From: Cerrena zonata
Lineage: Eukaryota; Basidiomycota; Agaricomycetes; Polyporales; Cerrenaceae
Length of the DNA stretch: 64,000 nt
Assembly (NCBI GenBank): GCA_038087015.1
Contig: JASBNA010000024.1
Coordinates: forward strand, 434,001 to 498,000
Direction: 5' to 3'
This document shows positions 50,701 through 60,646 of this stretch, piece by piece. The notes beneath the pieces are model-generated. The model was not told the origin of the DNA and did not search any database. It saw only the letters and a program-made list of their open reading frames with translations. The position numbers and the translations under genes are program-made. Numbering within the stretch: position 1 is the first letter of the stretch; each line of letters starts with the position of its first letter.

Positions 50701-51540
50701 ATAAAGGTGGTGATTAGATTCCAGAGTAAGCTAGAGGAAGTTGGCTTTAATCAAACAATCCTGGTTTCCTTGCATGAGATTTTAGAAAAGAAAAAAGGCT
50801 TAATAGAAATTTTGAAAGCATCCGATGCTTATTTGCAGCCTAATTTTGAAGAGCAGTACTTGCATTTGCATAAACAAAATGATTTGAAACAGAATATTGA
50901 GGCATTGCAGTCGTTGATGTCTGATGAGAACTTGGAATTATTACCTGATTATGAACAGCGTCTTGCAGTATTACATTCATTAGGATTCATCGATGGAAAT
51001 CAAAATGTTGTTTTGAAAGGTAGGGTAGCTTGTGAGATTAACTCCGGATGGGAATTGGTTTTGACCGAACTAGTCTTGGATAACTTCTTGGGTGATTTTG
51101 AACCAGAAGAAATTGTTGCTTTATTGTCTTGTTTTGTTTACGAGGGTAGAACGAACGATGAAGAAGCACCGCTCTTGACTCCACGTTTGGAAAAGGGTAA
51201 AGCCGAAATCCTGAAAATTACTGAAAGACTTATGCGTGTTTACGCCAATCACCAAGTTATACTTACCTCAGAAGAACAGGAATTCTTAGAAAGGAAGCGG
51301 TTTGCATTGGTAAATGTTGTATATGAGTGGGCTAGAGGTTTATCATTCAATGAAATTATGCAAATAAGTCCGGAAGCTGAAGGTACTATCGTGAGAGTAA
51401 TTACAAGATTGGATGAAATATGTCGTGAGGTTAGAAATGCTGCTTTAATTGTTGGTGATTCACAATTACATTCTAAGATGGGTGAAGCACAAGAAAGAAT
51501 TAAAAGAGATATTGTATTTTGTGCATCTCTATACTTGTAG
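47779..51540 (+). CDS. SKI2: Ski2, DExH RNA helicase of the Ski complex
   Basis: 1253 residues (S. cerevisiae 1287). N-terminal Ski-complex part with INRTSIRFKRSGLSGKIDGYKEE and TYLPFQPGGLL. Helicase core: WPFELDTFQQEAIYHLEQGD (Q-like), AAHTSAGKT (Walker A), FDEVHYVND (DEVH), LSATVPN, ATETFAMGLNLPTRTVVF and QMSGRAGRRG. An insertion arm bearing a Gly/Arg-rich (RGG) tract lies at ~531-565. The C-terminal Ski2/Mtr4 helical domain ends RDIVFCASLYL, as in yeast. Feeds cytoplasmic mRNA 3'-5' into the exosome with Ski3/Ski8. It shares the mRNA-decay theme with DCP2 nearby. Confidence 0.97.
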   Translation: MPIGSEASKSLNENTKFLDSIFEGVDPLSQTSYVHPPPKIEEINNEISEELLTPSNKLSWDLLDLVQSLPTVNKDKIFEQLLINPKPINRTSIRFKRSGLSGKIDGYKEEFKLDLVDNATSGNSLSLNRKFGSKSDALRGKSTYLPFQPGGLLNQGKVEATADKKDTSFLHRSEMGLYDMPQGLSRGLELVAESDSKTEDIINLDQHEEEADQDTAQDNELNNTNPINNDRITASEQPSKRGKDVPFESNEIDGIVPIDYLMVKNNLAQATEIKKNWAHVVDLDHKLENFHEVVPNMAREWPFELDTFQQEAIYHLEQGDSVFVAAHTSAGKTVVAEYAIAMATRNMTKAIYTSPIKALSNQKFRDFKETFKDIDVGLITGDVQINPEANCLIMTTEILRSMLYKGADLIRDVEFVIFDEVHYVNDIDRGVVWEEVIIMLPEHVKYILLSATVPNTFEFANWVGRTKQKDMYVISTPKRPVPLEISIWAKNDLYKVIDSKRQFLEANFKKHREVLDAGKKEAPNVVMGSGSRGGPGGTARGGNRARGGRGSRGGGRGGGRGGGNFSGRSGPNKNTWLHLVQYLQRQKLLPAVIFVFSKKRCEEYADTLRSVDFCTAKEKSEIHMFIDRAVSRLKKEDRELPQILKVREMLSRGVAVHHGGLLPIVKECIEILFAKTLVKVLFATETFAMGLNLPTRTVVFNELRKHDGRGFRNLLPGEFTQMSGRAGRRGLDATGTVIVMTFKDPLSPADFKEVTLGTPTKLQSQFRLTYNMILNLLRIEALRVEEMIKHSFSENSTQTLLPEHQKKVESLSEELKIVNQEDEKYGDLTATRGVFEALREYETTYTDLVQDILGLAASRQTIFKLGRLIVFRAADGVLRFGFYVKADMTAKTLLLLTFDHGAEYEKHSKEFQLPYVPYKPYLQKSMKLIKFRGNLKVEAVPYNKINFISRYSLKARIQGILQDNKESVNEAIEQIKVVIRFQSKLEEVGFNQTILVSLHEILEKKKGLIEILKASDAYLQPNFEEQYLHLHKQNDLKQNIEALQSLMSDENLELLPDYEQRLAVLHSLGFIDGNQNVVLKGRVACEINSGWELVLTELVLDNFLGDFEPEEIVALLSCFVYEGRTNDEEAPLLTPRLEKGKAEILKITERLMRVYANHQVILTSEEQEFLERKRFALVNVVYEWARGLSFNEIMQISPEAEGTIVRVITRLDEICREVRNAALIVGDSQLHSKMGEAQERIKRDIVFCASLYL

Positions 51541-51664
51541 AGTTATATAAATATCATTAAAATAGAAGATAATATACAGTAAAGATTATAAATGTTAAAG
51601 ATTATGTACAAGAATTGAAATTGAAATATAGATGCATGGGGTAGAAACAGGGCAGACGTTCAAC

Positions 51665-52549
51665 CTAATATGATTGATCTGTAGCCTTGCGGATAAATAG
51701 GTTAACAATACCTGATGGGCCCCTAAGTATTTTGGTATAAAGAACATTATCAACGATATCCTTCCTGTCGAATTTTGTGGCTAATAAACCTAGGAGAGTA
51801 TAGAAGCTTGATACACAGGCTTGATCTTGTAACCTCAGCTTGAGACCGGCTTTATCGGTAGGGGATTGTGATTTGTTGATAACTCCTCTGTTTACCCCTT
51901 TGTAAGTTGGTATACTTTCATAAAGCAAGTGACGCTTCATGAAAAGGCAGATGACACTATCTTTATCATCAAAAATGCTGGTTCTTTTATCAATTTCATT
52001 TGATGGAAGTGTCAAAAATTTTCCGTTTATAAAAATGGTAGAGAGGCCCAAATGAAGCTGAAATAATGACTTGCCCAACGATCTTAGCCTTTCAGTTTCA
52101 TAAAATTCAGGATGGGTTGATTTGGGGAAGCTGTTTTGCAAGTCTTTGTTGTCATCATGTCCTTGTTCGAGATTTATAGATAAATTTGCCAGACCAAATA
52201 GCACAGCAGTTTTCTCTGAAGTCAGAAAGCTGTACTTATCTCCTAAAAACCTATTAATTCTCTGGAATCTTGTATCTATTACAAAGGGGAACTCTTTATC
52301 AAGCTGCAGTAATTCTTGCAAAGTACTATCAAAATTCCAGTAGTCAGATTCAAATTCAGTTGCAGACCTTTTATATATCAGTGGTTTAATAGCTTCATGG
52401 GGAAACTTTCTATTAGAGTTTAGTATTCCACTGGCCTTGAAGATGTCTCTATTCAGGATGATCTGACCGTCTGCCCAGTTATTATTGTGCTGACTATACC
52501 ATCTAAAACATATTCTCTTGCCCCACCGGGCATTTACTCGTGTTAACAT
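51665..52549 (-). CDS. MRPL15: Probable mitochondrial large-subunit ribosomal protein mL57 (Mrpl15, RNase III-like fold)
   Basis: 294 residues with a basic mitochondrial-type N-terminus (MLTRVNARWGKRICFRWYSQ). ETERLRSLGKSLFQLHLGL resembles the RNase III signature helix (ERLExLGD) but lacks its acidic catalytic residues, and CVSSFYTLLGLLATKFDRKDIVDNVLYTKIL resembles the second conserved helix. Catalytically dead RNase III folds of this size in yeast mitochondria are mL57/Mrpl15 and mL44/Mrpl3; length favours mL57. Family assignment is moderate. Divergent from AFG2. Confidence 0.5.
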   Translation of the reverse strand: MLTRVNARWGKRICFRWYSQHNNNWADGQIILNRDIFKASGILNSNRKFPHEAIKPLIYKRSATEFESDYWNFDSTLQELLQLDKEFPFVIDTRFQRINRFLGDKYSFLTSEKTAVLFGLANLSINLEQGHDDNKDLQNSFPKSTHPEFYETERLRSLGKSLFQLHLGLSTIFINGKFLTLPSNEIDKRTSIFDDKDSVICLFMKRHLLYESIPTYKGVNRGVINKSQSPTDKAGLKLRLQDQACVSSFYTLLGLLATKFDRKDIVDNVLYTKILRGPSGIVNLFIRKATDQSY

Positions 52550-52792
52550 TGGGCATTAAAGGTATTATTAACAAGTACAGATAACTGTCTATTGGATCAT
52601 CGAGGTTCGGTCTCCTGGATTGTAAGAATATTTATTTCGGTTTATAAATACTGATGAGTTGATTGGATTTTTTTTTTTTTTTTCAAGATAAAACTCAATC
52701 TGCGCAGAGATGATTACATCTAAAGTTGATGATGGGAACACTTTTGTTTAGCCCTTAGCTGCCTAGATTCGTTCTTTTCCTTAAGATTTGCC

Positions 52793-55153
52793 ATGTCATC
52801 AAAGTCTACAGCAAAGAGAAAGGCTTCTACACCTGCTGCCTCATCTCCTGAACAAAAAAAGGTCAAGATTCCCAAATCATTTATTAGTAGACCTTCCATT
52901 GATAGTATTAAGTCATGTACAAAGATTTTCATCAATCCAGAGATATTTGAAGCTTCAGAATTGTCTAAGGGAAATTTCATACATGTATCTAAAACAGACG
53001 CATCAGATCTCGGTATCTTGGGTTTGGCGTATCCAAATGAAGATATATTAGACAAGAATATCATACAAATATCTTCCAGCTTAAGGGAATTGGGTGGAAT
53101 CTTGTTAGGTGATAGACTACAATTCACTAAGTTTTCAAAGCAACCGGAATATGCCAAATCGGTTTCCGTCAGCCTATCAGACGCGGAAGCTGAACTTCCA
53201 ATTCAAGGCAAACTCCTACAAGGAATCGAAAAAGCATTGGATGAAGTTGGATTGATTTTCCCCGGAATGGAAATCTATAAAGTCAATTTACCTACAAGTG
53301 ATAAAGATGATTCAGAAACCACTAATGTCACTTTAAGGATAATGGACATTAATCATGATACACCAATTGAAGAATCCTTAAGTAAACTTTCTCTTTACGA
53401 TGATGAAGGCTCCGCTTCTCCAATTAGCACAGTATCACCAGCATACTTGTTTTTTAAAGGCAAATCAACAGTTTTTGAACATACACTGAATGAACCATTA
53501 AGCTCCAAATACCCCAACTTACCCCAACGTTTGAATTTTGGTCAAGTGGGTGGTCTTTCCAAAGAAATTTCATTACTTCAATCTACTATCCAATTACCCC
53601 TTCATAATCCTACATTGTTTTCAGACTTTGGAATATCACCCCCAAGAGGAATCCTTTTACATGGGCCTCCAGGAACTGGTAAGACCATGTTATTAAGATG
53701 TGTAGCAACTCAAACTAATGCACACATTTTAACTGTAAATGGTCCTTCAATTGTTTCAAAATATTTAGGGGAAACTGAAAATGCTATAAGAGATATATTT
53801 CAAGAAGCAAAAAGATTTCAACCCGCAATCGTTTTCATGGATGAGATTGATTCATTAGCGCCAAATCGTAATTCTGATGATAGCGGCGAGACAGAATCAA
53901 GGGTTGTAGCCACTTTGCTTACTATGATGGATGGTATGGGCGACACAGGGAAAATTGTTGTTGTTGGTGCCACTAACAGGCCAAATTCGATTGATCCAGC
54001 TTTGAGAAGACCTGGAAGATTTGATCAAGAAGTGGAGATTGGAATACCTGATGTTGAAGCTAGAAAAGATATCTTAGCAAAGCAGTTTGCTAAAATGAAT
54101 TCAAACAAATACACTTTGACAGAACAAGATATTATGGCAGTAGCCAGTAAAACCCATGGTTATGTGGGAGCAGATCTAACTGCATTATGCCGTGAATCGG
54201 TTATGAAGGCCATTAATAGAGGGCTTAAATCTGGCGTTGACCAAAGAGAACTTAAATTAGATTTACAAGACGTTGAAGATGCATTACCAGATATAAGGCC
54301 TTCAGCTATGAGAGAAATTTTTTTGGAAATGCCTAAAGTTTATTGGTCCGATATTGGAGGTCAAGAAGAATTGAAACAGAAACTCACTGAAGTAGTTCAA
54401 CTACCTTTAGAAGCAGCCGCATCCTTTAGTTCCTTAGGTATTACTGCACCAAAAGGTGTTTTGTTATATGGACCTCCTGGCTGTTCCAAAACCCTTACCG
54501 CAAAAGCCCTTGCAACAGAATCAGGATTGAATTTCCTTGCAGTTAAGGGTCCAGAAATATTTAATAAATATGTTGGTGAATCAGAGCGTACAATTAGAGA
54601 AATTTTTAGAAAAGCAAGAGCTGCTTCACCATCTATTATATTTTTCGATGAAATTGATGCTATTTCAGGAGATCGTGAAAGCGGTGCAGCTACTACTTCA
54701 TCTGCTCAGCATGTTTTAACATCTTTATTAAATGAAATTGATGGTGTCGAAGAATTAAAAGGTGTTGTGATAGTTGCTGCCACCAATCGTCCTACCGAAA
54801 TTGATCCAGCTTTATTAAGACCTGGTAGATTAGACCGTCATATTTATGTTGCACCTCCAGATTATGAAGCTAGATTACAGATTTTAACTCAAAAAAGCAA
54901 AAAGTTCAATATGGGTGAGAGCAGTGAAGACTTTTTGAAATCGTTAGCTTTTTCAACTGAGGGTTGTTCAGGAGCTGAAGTAGCCTTGTTATGTCAAGAA
55001 GCCGGGTTATCAGCTATAATGGAAGATAAACAGAGTACCAAAGTTGAAGAAAGACACTTTTTACATGCATTAAATGGAATTTCCAAGAATATTACACCAC
55101 AAATGCTTGATTATTATGAAGAATTTTCTAAAAGAGGAGGATTGAACGTATAA
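52793..55153 (+). CDS. AFG2: Afg2/Drg1, double AAA ATPase of 60S biogenesis
   Basis: 786 residues (S. cerevisiae 780). N-domain (1-240) then D1: GILLHGPPGTGKT (Walker A), IVFMDEIDSLAPNR (Walker B), SRVVATLLTMMDGM and GATNRPNSIDPALRRPGRFD. D2: GVLLYGPPGCSKT, a Walker A with Ser in place of the usual Gly that is typical of Afg2/SPATA5, then IIFFDEIDAISGDRE and AATNRPTEIDPALLRPGRLD. Known role: releases Rlp24 from cytoplasmic pre-60S particles. A basic N-terminal KRKAST...KKVKIPKSF segment precedes the N-domain. Confidence 0.96.
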   Translation: MSSKSTAKRKASTPAASSPEQKKVKIPKSFISRPSIDSIKSCTKIFINPEIFEASELSKGNFIHVSKTDASDLGILGLAYPNEDILDKNIIQISSSLRELGGILLGDRLQFTKFSKQPEYAKSVSVSLSDAEAELPIQGKLLQGIEKALDEVGLIFPGMEIYKVNLPTSDKDDSETTNVTLRIMDINHDTPIEESLSKLSLYDDEGSASPISTVSPAYLFFKGKSTVFEHTLNEPLSSKYPNLPQRLNFGQVGGLSKEISLLQSTIQLPLHNPTLFSDFGISPPRGILLHGPPGTGKTMLLRCVATQTNAHILTVNGPSIVSKYLGETENAIRDIFQEAKRFQPAIVFMDEIDSLAPNRNSDDSGETESRVVATLLTMMDGMGDTGKIVVVGATNRPNSIDPALRRPGRFDQEVEIGIPDVEARKDILAKQFAKMNSNKYTLTEQDIMAVASKTHGYVGADLTALCRESVMKAINRGLKSGVDQRELKLDLQDVEDALPDIRPSAMREIFLEMPKVYWSDIGGQEELKQKLTEVVQLPLEAAASFSSLGITAPKGVLLYGPPGCSKTLTAKALATESGLNFLAVKGPEIFNKYVGESERTIREIFRKARAASPSIIFFDEIDAISGDRESGAATTSSAQHVLTSLLNEIDGVEELKGVVIVAATNRPTEIDPALLRPGRLDRHIYVAPPDYEARLQILTQKSKKFNMGESSEDFLKSLAFSTEGCSGAEVALLCQEAGLSAIMEDKQSTKVEERHFLHALNGISKNITPQMLDYYEEFSKRGGLNV

Positions 55154-55273
55154 TTAATTAACATCAAGAATTCTATATACCAATTAAAGAAACATTATAA
55201 ATAGTAAAAGTAATCAACAATTCTTTTTTTTTTTTCTTTACTTTTCTTTTTAGTACTTCGTAAAAACAGGTCA

Positions 55274-56356
55274 TTAAGTTTGTTTACAGCCTTCTTCGAG
55301 TTCTTTTTCAATATCTTGGGGTAAATCTTTATCGTTAAAATCTAAACCAGAACCAGCACCAGCACCGGAGGCACCTCCTAATCCACCAAACCCAGGAAAT
55401 TCGCTTGCATCGCCGACTAAATCAGCAGGAGGTTGGCCTAACTCTTGCAACGATTCTAATAACGCATTGACTTGTTCTCTCTTTTGTTTATCTTCATCAT
55501 TGAAATCAGATGATTCAAACATTGCCACTATATCGTTGGTAATTTCGTATTGCTTGGTATAATTCTGATGTTCTTCTTCTGAAATCACCCCTTTCTTTTC
55601 TTTAAGATAATCAGGAAATTTAGTGTTGAGATCTTTTATAGGTTCATACAAAACTTCTTTAGAAGACAATTGTTCAAGCATATCAACCAATAGCTTCGAC
55701 ATATCAAAATCACCGTCGCCAGAACCTGCGCCATCTGGACCACCAAGACCTGCCAATAATTGCGTGAGCATATCTTCTGGATTACCACTTGAAGGATCAT
55801 TTTTCAATTGTTCATCAATGGTTTCGCCCGATTTCTTCAAACGATTCATGGTCTGTTTCATGATATCATCAAAATATTGTGGGTTTTTAGTAGCAGTATC
55901 CATATCTTCTTTATGATCATTTTCAAATTCCTTAACCAATTTTTCAAATTGATCTTTAGTATCCGGATCCTCTATATTCAAATCTTTAATCAAATCTTCG
56001 ATCTTGGTCTTGAATTCGTCATTCACCGGCTTGTTAACGGAAGTAGCTCCTTTACTAGAAGATTCATTAGCGAAATCTTCATTGGTCTGACTTCGATTAT
56101 CCGCGGTTTGGCTTCTGGCTGAGCCTGGTGGTTTATTCAATACATCTTCAGCAAAGTCGTCTAACAAGTCATCCAAGTCGTCCAAATCATCCTCATCATC
56201 CTCGCCGTTGGCCTTGGTTTCTGTTTCGCTTGGTTTACTCAAACTACTTTCAGTATTGGCTGGGACCTTGACCTCGGTACTCTGCGGTGTCTTCTCAGCA
56301 GCTGCTTCCGCAGAAGCACCAGCAAATGGCTCCTTCTTGGGTGTTTCACTAGACAT
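55274..56356 (-). CDS. PEX19: Pex19, peroxisomal membrane-protein import receptor
   Basis: 360 residues (S. cerevisiae 342). Acidic N-terminus with the Pex3-docking helix DLDDLLDDFAEDVLNKPPG (~57-75), a helical cargo-binding domain (DFDMSKLLVDMLEQLSSKEVLYEPIKDL, then KQREQVNALLESLQELGQPP) and a C-terminal CKQT, a CaaX farnesylation box (S. cerevisiae CKQQ). Chaperones peroxisomal membrane proteins in the cytosol. Convergent with AFG2, divergent from UBC9. Confidence 0.94.
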   Translation of the reverse strand: MSSETPKKEPFAGASAEAAAEKTPQSTEVKVPANTESSLSKPSETETKANGEDDEDDLDDLDDLLDDFAEDVLNKPPGSARSQTADNRSQTNEDFANESSSKGATSVNKPVNDEFKTKIEDLIKDLNIEDPDTKDQFEKLVKEFENDHKEDMDTATKNPQYFDDIMKQTMNRLKKSGETIDEQLKNDPSSGNPEDMLTQLLAGLGGPDGAGSGDGDFDMSKLLVDMLEQLSSKEVLYEPIKDLNTKFPDYLKEKKGVISEEEHQNYTKQYEITNDIVAMFESSDFNDEDKQKREQVNALLESLQELGQPPADLVGDASEFPGFGGLGGASGAGAGSGLDFNDKDLPQDIEKELEEGCKQT

Positions 56357-57058
56357 ATTGGGAATTCAATATCAGCAACAAAAACTTCAAAACAACTTCT
56401 TCAATACTAATAAAAAGAGTTGATTCAGGTAATTTTCAGTTTCCTTCAGCTTGACCGAACAAAAAAAAAAATCTTGTGGGGGAGTATTGAGGGGTGGAAC
56501 AACTACTATAACGTTGACAGAGCTATCTCTCTGAATTGGTATACGAGTGGAAGCAGATACACGTGAATTGCTCGAGCTAAAGCCAAAAGAACACTTCAAT
56601 CGGGTGGTTTATTGTTAATGGCCACTAATGGTTGTACCCGGACGTAATTATCAGTGCAAGATCAGTGCAGATGATTCTGAGTAGAACAGGAGATGTACGG
56701 ACTTAATTAGATGTACGGGTGTTGTTGTACTTTGGGTATCACACGACACAAAAAAGTTATCTTTTCAAAAATGTTTTTTTCTTTCTTTTTATATCACGAG
56801 GCGAGTTTCAAACGAAAACAGACAAACAATTAATCAAAATCGGACAGACTGAATCATCGACTCGTATACCGTTTGAATTATTTATCTTTGAATTCCAGGA
56901 TCATAAATTCGCTCCAAAACTACCTGCTTGTTCCACTTTAATCCATCAAACGGGCGTGTACACCAGATCTTTATCCAGTTAGTGACTAGATTGTTATATT
57001 GTAAGCGTTTAGTTATCCCTTTATATTCGTTGATTCTATTATAATTGCATAAAACACC
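56357..57058. other. Divergent PEX19/UBC9 intergenic region with Rap1-type sites
   Basis: 702 bp. AGATGTACGG occurs twice in tandem 18 bp apart. The second copy, TGTACGGGTGT (56712-56722), reads on the minus strand as ACACCCGTACATC, a full match to the Rap1 consensus ACACCCRYACAYM. An earlier TTGTACCCGGACG is at ~56632. An 87-codon frame (56719-56982) has no family signal. Confidence 0.55.
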
Positions 57059-57535
57059 ATGTCGCTTTGTAAAATACGCTTACAGGAAGAAAGAAAACAA
57101 TGGAGAAAAGATCATCCATTTGGGTTTTTCGCTAGACCAAGAAAGTCAGAAGATGGATCATTAGATTTAAATTTTTGGACCGCTGGTATTCCTGGTAAAC
57201 CAAATACTCTTTGGTCCGATGCAGTTTATCCAATTACTATTCAATTCCCAGAAGAATATCCATCCAAGCCTCCAAAAGTGCAATTTCCAGCGGGATTTTA
57301 CCATCCAAATATTTATCCCAGTGGTACTGTTTGTTTATCGATTTTGAATGAAGAACAAGATTGGAGACCGGCAATAACTTTAAAACAAATTGTTTTGGGG
57401 ATTCAGGAATTATTGAATAATCCAAATCCTGACTCGCCTGCTCAAGAAGCTTCGTGGAAAGCTTTCAGTAAAGATAAAGCATTATATGAAAAGAAGGTTA
57501 AGGAACAAGCAAAAAGATATGCTAATGCATCATAA
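57059..57535 (+). CDS. UBC9: Ubc9, SUMO-conjugating enzyme E2
   Basis: 158 residues (S. cerevisiae 157). [20 protein letters not shown] (SUMO/E1-binding N-helix), [38 protein letters not shown] with catalytic Cys92, [24 protein letters not shown], and a C-terminal helix. Transfers SUMO (Smt3) in the nucleus. The coding region is uninterrupted at its 5' end, where the S. cerevisiae gene has an intron. Confidence 0.97.
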   Translation: MSLCKIRLQEERKQWRKDHPFGFFARPRKSEDGSLDLNFWTAGIPGKPNTLWSDAVYPITIQFPEEYPSKPPKVQFPAGFYHPNIYPSGTVCLSILNEEQDWRPAITLKQIVLGIQELLNNPNPDSPAQEASWKAFSKDKALYEKKVKEQAKRYANAS

Positions 57536-57767
57536 TTTTTCTATTAATTTTTGCTTTAGATTTGTCTCCCGTCATTTTGTTATTTTGTTTTATTGATATT
57601 TTGTTTTATTAATATTTTCTTTAGTTCTAAGTCATTTTACTTCGAGTATTTTTAGAATCGGGTAGTTTATGTATATATATATAATTTTTTTGTTTTCCAA
57701 TGTATTACACTGATAACTTTTAATAACCCATGCATTAAATATATATATTTATCTATATATATTCTAA

Positions 57768-59156
57768 TTATTTTGCTTGATTTTCTAATTTATGCATTTC
57801 ACTATCATTAATTAAATCCCTACTTTTCAGATAATTACCATCTTTTTGTTCACCCAATTGTGATGTACCCTTTTCTTTATAAGTACTTACTGCTGGAATG
57901 TCTGCTTTAATACGGCTCACCAATGTCAGATAAGCTCTTGGTTCTAATTTGATCAAAGTATGTAAAGGTATAGACATCCATGGACTTTCTTCTTGGGGAA
58001 CATTCATGAAATAAGCATAAAGACATCGTAAAACTGCTTGATGAGTAATAATTAAAATATTTTCTTGACGTTCTAATTCCATTATAATTGGTTCTAAACG
58101 AATAACAATATCTCTATAAGATTCACCACCTCTATAACGATACTCATATTTATTATCATCTCTAGCTTTGAAATCATCAGGAAATCTTTGTTCAATTTCT
58201 TCATAAGTCATTCCATCACATTCACCAGCATCTAATTCATCAAGAGCTTTCCATTGAAGCTTTCTATTATAAGGAAGAAAAGAAGCAGTTTGTTGAGTTC
58301 TTTTCAAAGTCGAAGTCCAAACAGTTAAATTAGTATGTTTATTTTCTTCACCTAATGATTTCAAAACTAAATCAGGAAGCTTTTTAGCATATCTCCAACC
58401 ACGTTCAGATAAGTTAGCATCACCACCAATTTGACCAGTTAAATTATATTCTGATTCACCATGACGAGATAACCAAATTGAACGAGGTTTGATATGTAAA
58501 TTCATAACATAATAAACAATACGACTTTCTAAGTAACTTTCAATACGATTTAAAATTATTTGAGAATTAACATTTACTAATTTAATAAAAGTTAAATCAG
58601 GATCAGTGGAAACATCCATTGTTTCATAATATTGTTCATAATATTTTATTCTTTGTAAAAAATCTTGAGTTGCAAAATCCAGATCTTTATTTTGATAATC
58701 TGGAGAAGTTGTTTTAACATCAGCGATATTTTGTAGTATTAATTCATAATCATTACACCAACTTTCTAAGAAAATTGGTTCAATTAAATTTTCACGACAT
58801 AATCTTAAAATTGCTTGTCGTCTTTCACGAGTTGAATTGGTTGCATCAAGTATACCAACAACTCCATTTTCATCAGAAAACCATTTCATCATATCTTGAA
58901 TAGCTCGATCAACGGCTTCTTGTCTTACGTCCAAACCGTCTTGATTTTGAGGATCGAAAAATTCAGCCGTTATTGGAGAATCAGTAGCAATTAACCGTCT
59001 ATAATTACCAACGTTAAAGCATTTTGATTTTATAGATAACCATGAAAGGTATCTGACGATTTTTTGGGCAATTAAGGATTTACCCCGAGCTGGTAAACCA
59101 ACCATAACCACACAGACCCGGACATTTTCAACGTGAGAGATTGAATAGATTGGCAT
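57768..59156 (-). CDS. FBP26: Fbp26-like 6-phosphofructo-2-kinase/fructose-2,6-bisphosphatase
   Basis: 462 residues (S. cerevisiae Fbp26 452). N-terminal kinase module: VVMVGLPARGKS (Walker A, 17-27), FNVGNYRR, DATNSTRERR, FLESWCND. C-terminal phosphoglycerate-mutase-type module: IWLSRHGESEYN with catalytic His232, TSTLKRTQQTA, LDELDAGECDGMTYEEI, and ILIITHQAVLRC with the second His. The intact RHG His distinguishes it from Pfk26/Pfk27-type kinases lacking phosphatase activity. Controls fructose-2,6-bisphosphate and thus glycolysis/gluconeogenesis. Whether the kinase half is active cannot be judged from motifs alone. Confidence 0.93.
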   Translation of the reverse strand: MPIYSISHVENVRVCVVMVGLPARGKSLIAQKIVRYLSWLSIKSKCFNVGNYRRLIATDSPITAEFFDPQNQDGLDVRQEAVDRAIQDMMKWFSDENGVVGILDATNSTRERRQAILRLCRENLIEPIFLESWCNDYELILQNIADVKTTSPDYQNKDLDFATQDFLQRIKYYEQYYETMDVSTDPDLTFIKLVNVNSQIILNRIESYLESRIVYYVMNLHIKPRSIWLSRHGESEYNLTGQIGGDANLSERGWRYAKKLPDLVLKSLGEENKHTNLTVWTSTLKRTQQTASFLPYNRKLQWKALDELDAGECDGMTYEEIEQRFPDDFKARDDNKYEYRYRGGESYRDIVIRLEPIIMELERQENILIITHQAVLRCLYAYFMNVPQEESPWMSIPLHTLIKLEPRAYLTLVSRIKADIPAVSTYKEKGTSQLGEQKDGNYLKSRDLINDSEMHKLENQAK

Positions 59157-60646
59157 GATGAAGATGCTGAATTAGATTTGTAAAGTGAAAAGAATAAATA
59201 GTAGATGATACCCCGTATTTAAGGCGAAAAAGAAACTCTCCGAGAATAATAGAATAGGGTTTCGAAGACCAATTGTTAAACTCAAAGTTGAACTTAACAC
59301 GAGATTATTTAGTCAAAAGGACAAACTAAAAAGCGAATCAATTAATGTTCAGATCAATTGATAGCGAAAGAAAAAAAAGTGTACAAATCAGAATTGACGG
59401 GGTTGACAGATTAACAACAACTGGAAAAAGCAGCTAGTGTCGGTTGTTCGTTCGGCTTGTTTTTGGTTATTTGATTATTTATTTGGATATTTGTTTTCGC
59501 TTTTCGTTATATGTTTCTGGCTATGTTTGAACTTTCCTTTCAAATATGGTTCAAAGGCCGACTGGATCACTGAGGTTACTATGACAAAAAGTTAACCCCG
59601 GATGTAGAATATTGATAGCCAGTTTGAAAAAACTAAGTAAAAGCAAGTTTAAAAAGTGAGTCTTCAAAATTCCAAAGAACAAAAAAAAACTTTGACGTGT
59701 GATACTTCAAAAAATAGGCAACACCAAAAGCACTTACAAACAGCCAGTGGGTATCCTGGTAACTTAACAGAGACCAAAAGCGACGACAGTAAAAAGACAA
59801 GCGGCAAGAGTAACAAGACAAGCGCACAATTTCAACTACGTCAACAGAGAATCCGGGAAACAAATGGAAACAACTGGGTTAACTGGAAAATAACTGGGGA
59901 AAATCTGGGACAGCACCACCAAAATAAACCAAAATAGTCGAGCAGTAGCTTATTGTAGTTTGATTAATGGACCTTAGACAAGCAGTGGCCCAACTTTCGA
60001 ATCAAGGGTAACCTTGTAATTTAAAGCCAAAAAACAAAAAAAAAAAATACAAAACGATCAAGTCGGCGTTTAATGAACAGGGTAAATTTCGGAGTGATTA
60101 CTTAGCTTATGGACTGAGGGATAAGTGATGGGATACCGATCGGTTGGTGGAACACTATCCAGTTGGTGGAACACTAATCGCTTGGGTGAATGCCTAAACA
60201 GTCAATATATACTAATTGCACCTGGAATAATCATACCATTAATCCACTAGTTGCTTACTCTTTGATTTCCGGGGTATTGTTTGATTCCAATCTTGTGACA
60301 ATTAACCGAAAGACCCGTACATATTTTATAGGTGTACGGGTGTGTAATTAATTAACCACCCGCACTACCAACCACGACATTATCTCCTCGTCCTCCCAAA
60401 AAAGACGAGCGAATGTCGTGTTATTCCGCTTCACGGTTGTGCGACATTTTTATGCCCGAATAGAACAACAATAAGAGAATTTTTTACCTTGAGTAATACT
60501 ACCCGAATAAGATATTAACTGTCTTTGTTGAAGTACTTGTTTGGTAAACTGATGGTTTTTCTGGCATAGCTTGCTGAAACTACACAAGATAAATATAAGA
60601 CTGCAAGGTTCAGGCTTGAATATACAACGCTAACTACTAGGGACTG
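59157..60646. other. 1.5-kb divergent FBP26/SSY5 intergenic region
   Basis: No supported gene: a 93-codon frame at 59656-59937 is Asn/Lys/Gln-rich without family signal. Two 15-bp direct copies of GTTGGTGGAACACTA (60143-60157, 60162-60176). Inverted Rap1-like pair: ACCCGTACA (60313-60321) and TGTACGGGT (60333-60341), the right one extending on the minus strand to ACACCCGTACACC. TATATACT near 60205. A11 tract near 60037-60047. Confidence 0.55.

Noticed and set aside
52590..52620. tRNA B-box-like GGTTCGGTCTCC
   Set aside because: The invariant A of GGTTCRA is missing and no acceptor stem or A box could be paired upstream.
59656..59937. 93-codon Asn/Lys/Gln-rich frame between FBP26 and SSY5
   Set aside because: Low-complexity composition, no motif, in a promoter-like region.
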